This document shows positions 6,268-12,428 of a DNA stretch of 12,428 nucleotides, in pieces (the stretch's first letter is position 1; each line of letters begins with the position of its first letter). Below the pieces are notes generated by a model. The model worked only from the letters and a program-made list of their open reading frames with translations. It searched no databases and was not told the origin of the DNA. Origin of the DNA: Nitrospinaceae bacterium (GTDB taxonomy: Bacteria > Nitrospinota > Nitrospinia > Nitrospinales > VA-1); the NCBI GenBank assembly GCA_029937635.1, contig JAPYPM010000047.1, positions 1 to 12,428 on the forward strand. Direction: 5' to 3'. A program made the position numbers and the translations under genes.

Positions 6268-7785
6268 GTGAAATCTGAAATATTAAAAGGTATCTATAAA
6301 CAGTTAGTCCTCAAACTTGAAGAACTAAGCAGGCTCGGTGGTGTAATGGGAATTATGCACTGGGACCAAGAAGTTATTATGCCTAAAGGGGCAGCAGAAA
6401 ATCGTTCTAAACAGATGGCTGCTTTGGCCGGAGTTTTACATGAAAAGTCTATTGACTTAGAGTTTGGTCGGTTAATTAATAAGCTTGTTGATACTGGTAT
6501 AGAGAATTTTACTGAAATTGAACAATGTAATATTTACGAGGCCAAACGAGAATATGAATTAGAAACAAAGATACCAAAAGAATTAGTACAAGAAATAGCA
6601 GAATTAAGTTCGCGGGGTCATCAAATTTGGGCTAAGGCAAGAAAAGAAAATAAATTTGAAGATTTTGCTCCTACTCTTGAAAGATTAATTTTTCTTAAAA
6701 AGAAGTGGGCTAAGTTTTCTTTTCCAAATTTAGAGCCCTACGATGCAAATATTGATATTTTTGAAAGAGGTATGAGAATGAGCAACCTCACTCCAATATT
6801 TGATCAATTAAAAAAAGAATTAATTCCTCTGATCGCCGCTATAAAGAAATCTTCAATTAATTTAGAGACTAGTTTTCTGGAAGGTGACTTTTCAATTGAT
6901 AAACAGAAAGCTTTGGGGAAAACTATCAGCAAAGATATAGGATTTGATTACAATAATGGCCGAATGGATTCATCTGTTCATCCTTTTTGTGGCGGAGGTC
7001 ATTCAACGGATGTGCGAATCACAACTCGATATCGTACAGAAAATTTTATTGAGTCACTTTTTGGTGTCATACATGAAACGGGACATGGATTATATGAGCA
7101 AGGTAGAATGCCAGGCTTTCTTGATTTGCCTGTTTCTGAATCTTTAACGATGGGTATTCATGAGTCTCAATCGTTATTTTGGGAGCGAATGATTGCTCAA
7201 AATTTATATTTCTGTGACTATTATCTGAACCTATTTGTAGAAACATTTCCAGAAAAACTTAAGGGTGTTTCTTTGAATGCGTTTTATTCTGCTATTAATT
7301 TAAGTAGGCCTTCTTTTATTCGGGTAGAAGCAGATGAAGTTACATACCCAATGCATATTATACTTCGTTATGAAATTGAAAAAGGTTTATTTGATGAAAC
7401 TATTAGTGTCAGAAACCTCCCTGAAGTTTGGAACGATAAGATGGAAGAGTATTTAGGTATAAGACCATCTTCTGATTCTGAAGGAGTCTTGCAGGACGTT
7501 CATTGGAGTGGGGGGGCTTTTGGATATTTCCCTTCATACACCCTTGGGGCGATGTATGCATGCCAATTTTATTCTAAAATGTTACTTGATATAAATGATA
7601 TTCCAAAGATGATTGCGACAGGTAACTTCTCGTGTATAAAAAAATGGTTGAATGAAAACATACATGAAAAAGGACGAATTTTCTCAACGGATGACCTTGT
7701 TTTAAAAGTTACCGGAGAAAAGTTGAACCCATGTTTTTTTATTGACTACCTTAAGAATAAATATGGGGAAATTTATAATCTATAA
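6268..7785 (+). CDS. M32 family metallocarboxypeptidase (carboxypeptidase Taq type)
   Basis: The product has 505 residues, the usual length of family M32. These are cytosolic enzymes that remove C-terminal amino acids from peptides using a zinc or cobalt ion. The N-terminal segment has the family pattern MHWDQEVIMPKGAAENR (30-46). VHPFCGGGHSTDVRITTRY lies at about 235-253. The metal site is H269-E270-T-G-H273 followed by GLYEQG, with the third ligand E299 in GIHESQSLFWE, so the enzyme looks intact. The GTG start at 6268 has a strong Shine-Dalgarno, AAAAGGA (6255-6261), 6 bases away. A zinc ribbon-SH3b gene follows 33 bases later and is probably co-transcribed. A role in peptide turnover is inferred from the family. 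Confidence 0.96.
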   Translation: MKSEILKGIYKQLVLKLEELSRLGGVMGIMHWDQEVIMPKGAAENRSKQMAALAGVLHEKSIDLEFGRLINKLVDTGIENFTEIEQCNIYEAKREYELETKIPKELVQEIAELSSRGHQIWAKARKENKFEDFAPTLERLIFLKKKWAKFSFPNLEPYDANIDIFERGMRMSNLTPIFDQLKKELIPLIAAIKKSSINLETSFLEGDFSIDKQKALGKTISKDIGFDYNNGRMDSSVHPFCGGGHSTDVRITTRYRTENFIESLFGVIHETGHGLYEQGRMPGFLDLPVSESLTMGIHESQSLFWERMIAQNLYFCDYYLNLFVETFPEKLKGVSLNAFYSAINLSRPSFIRVEADEVTYPMHIILRYEIEKGLFDETISVRNLPEVWNDKMEEYLGIRPSSDSEGVLQDVHWSGGAFGYFPSYTLGAMYACQFYSKMLLDINDIPKMIATGNFSCIKKWLNENIHEKGRIFSTDDLVLKVTGEKLNPCFFIDYLKNKYGEIYNL

Positions 7786-7818
7786 TAATTAAACTCTTGT
7801 AACTGCAATATTTTTTAT

Positions 7819-8334
7819 ATGAGTTCAGATCAAGAATACGTTAAAAAATCTAAAACAATATCTTATTGCTCAGTTTGTGGTGCAAAAATATTTTCAAAAA
7901 AAATTTTTTGCTCCGAATGTGGCCTTCCTGAACTTCCTGATAAAGAACCAGAAGAAGCGGGTATATCTTTCTTGCAAGCTATTATGCGTATTGGGATTTT
8001 AGGATTTTTATTTTTTTGCGTTATTCTTATTAAGTTTGATACTCATGTTGATGGTTTCTTTTCCTCTTTAGATATTAAATTAGAGGTACCATTTCTAAAG
8101 GCTAGCAAAAACAATCAAGATAGTGGGTTCGATTTAATACACACTGTGATCCCTGCATTAGCAAATATTCGTTCAAAGCCTTCTAAGGATGGTCATGTGG
8201 TTACTGTTGTAGAGGAGGGAATGAATCTTATTCTTATTAAACAAAAAAAGGGATGGGCAAAGGTTCGGGTGTTTGAGAAAACAGGATGGATTGCCAGCCG
8301 ATTAATAAAATCAGAGGTTCAAGCACTAAATTAA
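7819..8334 (+). CDS. Zinc ribbon-membrane segment-SH3b domain protein
   Basis: This 171-residue protein has three parts. The first is an N-terminal zinc ribbon with C17-x2-C20 and C31-x2-C34. A single membrane segment (about 54-72, very hydrophobic) follows. From 108 to 165 there is a bacterial SH3 (SH3b) domain: ALANIRSKPSKDGHVV, then a VEEG loop, GWAKVRV, and TGWIASRLI. By topology the ribbon should be in the cytoplasm and the SH3b domain in the periplasm, where such domains bind peptidoglycan or proteins. The specific function is unknown. The gene lies 33 bases downstream of the M32 carboxypeptidase gene. No Shine-Dalgarno is seen before the ATG. Its stop overlaps that of the convergent thrH gene within TTAA (8331-8334). 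Confidence 0.85.
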   Translation: MSSDQEYVKKSKTISYCSVCGAKIFSKKIFCSECGLPELPDKEPEEAGISFLQAIMRIGILGFLFFCVILIKFDTHVDGFFSSLDIKLEVPFLKASKNNQDSGFDLIHTVIPALANIRSKPSKDGHVVTVVEEGMNLILIKQKKGWAKVRVFEKTGWIASRLIKSEVQALN

Positions 8335-8948
8335 AATTTATGATTTAGGTCAATGCGAATATCTAGAAGTGTCTTTTTAAATTCCTCATAATTTCGTGCA
8401 ACTGGAAACTGAGGAAACTCTTCAATCACATTATCAGGTGGACAAAATAAAATTCCCGCATCTGCTTCTTGTAACATACCAGTGTCATTGTATGAATCAC
8501 CAGCGGCTATTACCTTAAAGTTTAGCCCTTTTAAGGCTGAGACTGCTTTAGTTTTACCATCTTTCTGTCTAAGATTGTAATCGGATATAATTCCATTATC
8601 ATCAACTATTAGTTCGTGACAGAACAGAGTTGGGTTTCCAAGGCTCTTCATTAGAGAGCCTACAAACTGATAAAATGTGTCAGATAATATGATTACCTGA
8701 AACTCGGATTTTAACCAATCAAGAAAATCTATCGCTCCTTCTAGTGGTGATAATGTTTTAATAACATTTTCTATGTCGATTAATTTTAGGTTGTTTTCTT
8801 TAAGAATTTTTAATCGGCCTTGCATTAATTCGTCGTAATTTGGGATTTCTCTGGTGGTAAGTTTAAGTTTCTCTATCCCTGTTTTTTTTGCAAAAGCAAT
8901 CCATATCTCAGGTAGTAAAACTCCTTCAAGGTCAAGACATGCTAGCAT
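8331..8948 (-). CDS. thrH: Bifunctional phosphoserine phosphatase/homoserine phosphotransferase ThrH
   Basis: The 205-residue HAD-superfamily protein aligns closely along its length with Pseudomonas ThrH as I remember it. ThrH dephosphorylates phosphoserine and can pass the phosphate to homoserine, linking serine and threonine synthesis. Motif I is DLEGVLLPEIWIAFA (6-20); like ThrH, and unlike most HAD enzymes, it has D6-L-E8-G rather than DxD. Motif II is LSDTF (88-92, with S89). Motif III Lys lies near 132-134 after RQKD. Motif IV is AAGDSYND (148-155). PNYDELMQGRLKIL and NVIEEFPQFP are further ThrH-like segments. The start has a Shine-Dalgarno (AAAAGGA, 8 bases upstream). It lies 48 bases after murJ on the same strand and is probably in its transcript. 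Confidence 0.93.
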   Translation of the reverse strand: MLACLDLEGVLLPEIWIAFAKKTGIEKLKLTTREIPNYDELMQGRLKILKENNLKLIDIENVIKTLSPLEGAIDFLDWLKSEFQVIILSDTFYQFVGSLMKSLGNPTLFCHELIVDDNGIISDYNLRQKDGKTKAVSALKGLNFKVIAAGDSYNDTGMLQEADAGILFCPPDNVIEEFPQFPVARNYEEFKKTLLDIRIDLNHKF

Positions 8949-8996
8949 AAGAATATTCCTTTTTTAGATGGTTTGATCTTATTTGCTTATAATTTT

Positions 8997-10565
8997 TTAG
9001 TTAGGTTTACTTTTATATTTACGAATTAACTGTATTAAAAATGTTAACTCTTCATTCTGTATTATTCGTGAGAGAAGTGTGTATATCAAAATCCCGATCA
9101 AAATATCTGCAGAAAGTATTAAAATTTTTAATGTTAAATGATAATTAGCATTAAAAAAAGTGTGATTGAAAAAATAAACTGCAATACCCATGATTCCCGA
9201 TACGAAAAATAGTTTGATAACAGATGACAATATCTTTCGCCCTCCCATTAATCCTATTCGTTTTCTAAGTAAATAGATTAATAAAGCGACATTAAATATT
9301 GCCGCAATTGAAGTTGCTAGAGCTAATCCACCATGTTTTAAAGGTCCCATGAGAATTAGATTTAAAACTATATTTAATATCATGGAATATATTCCCACTT
9401 TAGCGGGTGTCTTGGTGTCATGTAATGAATAAAAAGCAGGGACAATTACCTTGAGACCACAAAATGCGCATAACCCAGCAGAATAATAGAGTAAGGCAAT
9501 CGTCGTACCTTCTGTAGTCAATCGATTGAATTCTCCTCTTTCCCACAAAGTATTGACGATTGGAAACCTTAGAATAATTATACCGATAGTCGCCGGAATA
9601 GTGATAAATAAAATTAATCGAATTCCAAAGGCGATAGTTTTTATCATTTCAGAAAAATTTTTACTTGCAACCTGTTGGGACAACATTGGCAAGATAGCAA
9701 CCCCTAGCGCAACACCAAAAACACCAAGTGGTAATTGCACAAGGCGATTGCCATAATATAAATAAGAAATAGATCCTTCTGGTAATAAAGAAGCGAGGAG
9801 GGTATCTACTAACATATTAAGTTCGTATATTGCTAATCCAAAAATAGCTGGGATCATTAATTTGCAAACTTTTATAGCCTCAGTATTCTTCCAATTTATT
9901 GAGGGGATAAATTTAAATCCACAATTCAAAGTTGATGGAATTTGAATTATGAATTGAAGAAACCCACCGACTAATACACCAATTGCTAGACCTAATATTG
10001 GTTGGTCAAGTACAGGAGAAATCAATACTGTACCTATTATCATGCATATATTTAATATTGCTGGAGTAATGGCTGGTAAAGCAAAAATATTGTAGGTATT
10101 AAGGATACCCATACAAAAAACAGCCAACCCTATAAAAAGAAAATAGGGGGCCATCCATTGAGTAAGATGAACTGTTAGGTTAAATTTTTCCGGAGATGAC
10201 AAGAACCCAGGCGCAAAAACCATTATTATATAAGGTGCGAATATAGCTAATGCCAGAGAGGATGTTATTAAAACGGTAAGCAATATATTAAATAAATTGG
10301 CAGTCATTTTCCAAGCTTCCTCTTCTCCACGTTGTTTTCTAGTTTCTGTGAAAACTGGGATAAAAGCAGCTGAAATTGCCCCTTCACTAAGTATCTTGCG
10401 TTGAACATTAGGAATTCTAAATGCAACAAAAAATGCATCTGCCGCAAAAGTTGCTCCAAACTGCATTGCTATTACAAGATCTCTTACAAAACCTAGTAGT
10501 CGTGAGATCAGTGTCATTCCTCCAACTGTACTAGCGGCTTGACCTAACTTCTCATTACTTTCCAT
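8997..10565 (-). CDS. murJ: Lipid II flippase MurJ (MviN)
   Basis: This 522-residue polytopic inner-membrane protein of the MOP superfamily moves lipid II to the periplasmic face for peptidoglycan synthesis. About 14 hydrophobic segments are distributed over the sequence, as in MurJ. The N-terminal signature is SRLLGFVRDLVIAMQFG, then DAFFVAFRIPN and EGAISAAFIPVF. Residues known to be essential in E. coli MurJ have counterparts here: R22, R28, D43, R56, and R274 in YYGNRLVQLP, followed by GVALGVAILPMLSQ. Length is normal and no frame defect is seen. thrH follows 48 bases later, with no terminator visible between. The start ATG has no clear Shine-Dalgarno, and no strong promoter is evident in the 248 bases upstream. 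Confidence 0.97.
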   Translation of the reverse strand: MESNEKLGQAASTVGGMTLISRLLGFVRDLVIAMQFGATFAADAFFVAFRIPNVQRKILSEGAISAAFIPVFTETRKQRGEEEAWKMTANLFNILLTVLITSSLALAIFAPYIIMVFAPGFLSSPEKFNLTVHLTQWMAPYFLFIGLAVFCMGILNTYNIFALPAITPAILNICMIIGTVLISPVLDQPILGLAIGVLVGGFLQFIIQIPSTLNCGFKFIPSINWKNTEAIKVCKLMIPAIFGLAIYELNMLVDTLLASLLPEGSISYLYYGNRLVQLPLGVFGVALGVAILPMLSQQVASKNFSEMIKTIAFGIRLILFITIPATIGIIILRFPIVNTLWERGEFNRLTTEGTTIALLYYSAGLCAFCGLKVIVPAFYSLHDTKTPAKVGIYSMILNIVLNLILMGPLKHGGLALATSIAAIFNVALLIYLLRKRIGLMGGRKILSSVIKLFFVSGIMGIAVYFFNHTFFNANYHLTLKILILSADILIGILIYTLLSRIIQNEELTFLIQLIRKYKSKPN

Positions 10566-10737
10566 ATTGAAGGGATATTGCCTAGTTTTTAAAAAAATGA
10601 TTTAAATAAAAATAAAATTCAATAATGCAATATTGATTACGGGTAAGCATATAATGGGGAATTGATTGTGAGTAGATAAAATATCGTGTAAAGCATTGAA
10701 ATTATACATAATAATTGAATAGATACCTAATCCTATG

Positions 10738-10771
10738 ATTTTAAATTTATTTAAAATATTAAATTTAAAAT
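10738..10771. repeat. Perfect 12-base AT-only inverted repeat
   Basis: ATTTTAAATTTA (10738-10749) and TAAATTTAAAAT (10760-10771) are perfect arms around a 10-base centre, all A/T. It lies about 45 bases past the stop of the large minus-strand gene, in the 248-base gap before murJ. It could act as a weak transcription end, a protein-binding site or an easily melted region; a canonical terminator would have a GC-rich stem. The rest of the gap (10566-10737) shows no gene or RNA that I can support. Confidence 0.4.
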
Positions 10772-10813
10772 GGAAATTAAATCTTTGGTTTTTTTAGTGA
10801 GAAGGGATGATTA

Positions 10814-12428
10814 TTACAAACCCAGAATAAAGTGATTTGCAAAAGATCGTATTTCTTTACCATTAAGAACATGAAACCTTCGAATTTTTTCGATGGTTTG
10901 ATTCGAGAACCGTTTTAATGGTATATGAATAATACTTTTATGATATTTCCGAGAAATTTTTCTCCAGTTTGATTTTGGTAAGCATGGTGTAACTAGGGTT
11001 ATATGTTTTTCTTGTGAATGAAAAAAAGCAGCTTCTAATAATTTTTCTTCTAAAGTTTTTCCTATGTTAATTCTAGGGTCCTTCCATATATCTGGTATCG
11101 GCCTAGGTGGGAATATCATCATACATCCTCCATATGTGGCACGACCTACACCAGGTCCGACCATATCATTCATATAATTTGTTGCAAAAAAACAAAGTGT
11201 TGATTCTTCATTATGTTCTGCGTACCAAGTTTGGCGCCAGGAGTAGTTTTCTGGGTTTGGTTCTATATCAAAAATAAAAACTACAATTTCAATTCGTCCA
11301 CGGGAAGCTGGTATTTCCTTAACGTATATATCGCCTTTATGCCAATGACGAAGTGTTTCGCGCATATCTACTCCGTCTTTAATAGAGGAAGTAAACTTCT
11401 CAGACCTTGCAAGGTCATTGCTTAAAAGTAATTTGGCTTGTTCGCGAACATGGGTGTTAAAACTTTCTATTTGATCATCTTCAGGTGGCCATGAACACTG
11501 GCCATAGGGATTCCAGTTGTGTTTCCATTGAGTTTTCTTTTTTAGTTCAGGCTCTGGTTTTAGGTTGATTCCACGCCATTCAGTTTGGATTTCTGATAAG
11601 CGATTTTTCATATCGATAGAATTATTTTCACTATCAATTGCTTTATCGATTCCAAGTACTAAAGATTCAAGGTTAGAAGACTCAAGTTCTTGAAAAGGAT
11701 ACTCTCTGGCTGCTTCAAGAACAGCAATTGCGAAAGGGTCACCACTGAACTGTTTTGCTGTTGTTATTAAAGTGTAAAGATCTGGTGTTAAGCGACTTTC
11801 CATCAATGTTAAATTTCTTACGTACTGAAGGTATAATTGAAAAGTTTGTGATGTGAGATTATGAAAACGTATTTTATATTTTTTAGTGAAGATGTTTCGA
11901 GCCTTTATAAGAATTTCTTTTACACCATCAACTACAACCTCTTTATCTGATTTTACTTGTTGCCGATATGTTTCATTTAGGTAAGTTATGTAAGGAAATT
12001 CAGCAAGTGCAAAAAACAGTGTTTCTTTTTGTACTTCATATATTTTTGGTCTATCTAAAGATGTTATTGTTTGTTCGTATGGTTTTCTTTCATCATAAGC
12101 TTCTTTTATCCAGGGCCAGTCTAGAACTGAGCAAATAATAGTTATGTTTTTAAAATCCATTTCTAGTTGTTGAAGCTGGTAGGCCATCCACCTTGCTCTT
12201 TTATCATGAAGAGTGTTAGTTTCTGGTCGTTTAATTGTGAGTAAAAGAGTAGCGCAAAATTTTTCATACGACATATATCGTAATGCGTATGAATCGGGGA
12301 AGTTTATTCTTCTTGGCTCATAGTTGTTGCAACTATAATCTATAAACCTTCTAGAGACTCCTTCTTGAGAAGCAATACGAAGTCCCATAATAACAGGCTG
12401 ACAAGGATCTATAGGAACATAATTAAAC
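10814..12428 (-). CDS. Large soluble protein of unknown function (5' end outside window)
   Basis: I do not recognise this protein firmly. The frame is open from the right edge through 537 codons to the stop at 10814; the first in-window Met (12388) is preceded in frame by 13 further codons without a stop, so the true start is probably outside. Numbering from that Met: R64-A-R-W-M-A-Y (64-70) followed by a hydrophobic strand, NITIICSVLD (81-90), recalls the RxxWMA plus strand arrangement near the end of the TraB/ChaN/DUF5682-type fold. This is a weak, tentative resemblance. Later segments look conserved: DGVDMRETLRHW (338-349), a beta-rich stretch ending in FIFDIEP (371-377), TWYAEHNEESTLCFFAT (387-403), GPGVGRATYGGCM (411-423), FPPRPIPDIW (426-435), and HVLNGKEIRSFA (506-517). 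No signal peptide or membrane segment is seen in this part. It stands apart from murJ, with a gap of 248 bases. Confidence 0.82.
   Translation of the reverse strand, partial: FNYVPIDPCQPVIMGLRIASQEGVSRRFIDYSCNNYEPRRINFPDSYALRYMSYEKFCATLLLTIKRPETNTLHDKRARWMAYQLQQLEMDFKNITIICSVLDWPWIKEAYDERKPYEQTITSLDRPKIYEVQKETLFFALAEFPYITYLNETYRQQVKSDKEVVVDGVKEILIKARNIFTKKYKIRFHNLTSQTFQLYLQYVRNLTLMESRLTPDLYTLITTAKQFSGDPFAIAVLEAAREYPFQELESSNLESLVLGIDKAIDSENNSIDMKNRLSEIQTEWRGINLKPEPELKKKTQWKHNWNPYGQCSWPPEDDQIESFNTHVREQAKLLLSNDLARSEKFTSSIKDGVDMRETLRHWHKGDIYVKEIPASRGRIEIVVFIFDIEPNPENYSWRQTWYAEHNEESTLCFFATNYMNDMVGPGVGRATYGGCMMIFPPRPIPDIWKDPRINIGKTLEEKLLEAAFFHSQEKHITLVTPCLPKSNWRKISRKYHKSIIHIPLKRFSNQTIEKIRRFHVLNGKEIRSFANHFILGL

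Noticed and set aside
9526..9756. 76-codon plus-strand frame inside murJ
   Set aside because: It lies antisense within the conserved core of murJ, has no ribosome binding site, and its composition is that of a reverse-frame shadow.
10650..10655. Perfect TATAAT on the plus strand upstream of murJ
   Set aside because: No -35 box at a proper distance, and no plus-strand gene follows; the next genes on both sides are on the minus strand.

Overview
The window is AT-rich, gene-dense chromosomal DNA from a free-living Gram-negative bacterium. This is suggested by a MurJ lipid II flippase, a GAF/HD-GYP cyclic-di-GMP phosphodiesterase with an MJ0042-type zinc ribbon, a ThrH-type phosphatase of proteobacterial character, an exported protein with a signal peptide, and sigma70-like promoters. 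A low-GC (perhaps marine) proteobacterial or deltaproteobacterial-type lineage fits, but no rRNA or other lineage marker is present, so this is inference. I see no mobile element, CRISPR array, tRNA, rRNA or phage gene.

Layout. Positions 1-1762 (minus) hold the signalling protein zinc ribbon-GAF-HD-GYP, cut by the window start just before its C-terminus. Positions 1929-3903 (minus) look like a three-gene operon: an EVE-domain protein, then an unrecognised exported protein 5 bases further on, then a FabI-like short-chain reductase. A region of about 240 bases (3904-4140) separates this operon from a rightward one and carries back-to-back promoter candidates. Positions 4141-6048 (plus) encode a metal-dependent HMGL-like aldolase, a Schiff-base KDPG-type aldolase that starts at TTG inside the stop of the first, and a 76-residue acidic protein. 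Positions 6268-8334 (plus) carry an M32 carboxypeptidase and a zinc ribbon-membrane-SH3b protein, behind their own promoter candidate. On the minus strand, murJ (8997-10565) and thrH (8331-8948) form a probable operon whose end collides with the SH3b gene, so that the two stop codons share a TTAA. Positions 10814-12428 (minus) are most of a large soluble protein I do not recognise; its start lies beyond the window.

Most of the window is ordinary housekeeping. The parts worth a second look are the translationally coupled pair of mechanistically different aldolases behind a good promoter and a leader inverted repeat; the FabI-like protein, which keeps the FabI active-site layout but has a classical Rossmann glycine motif; the unrecognised exported protein of the EVE operon; the zinc ribbon-SH3b protein; and the large unrecognised protein at the right edge. 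I find no clear evidence of a new multi-gene system such as a defence or biosynthetic island.
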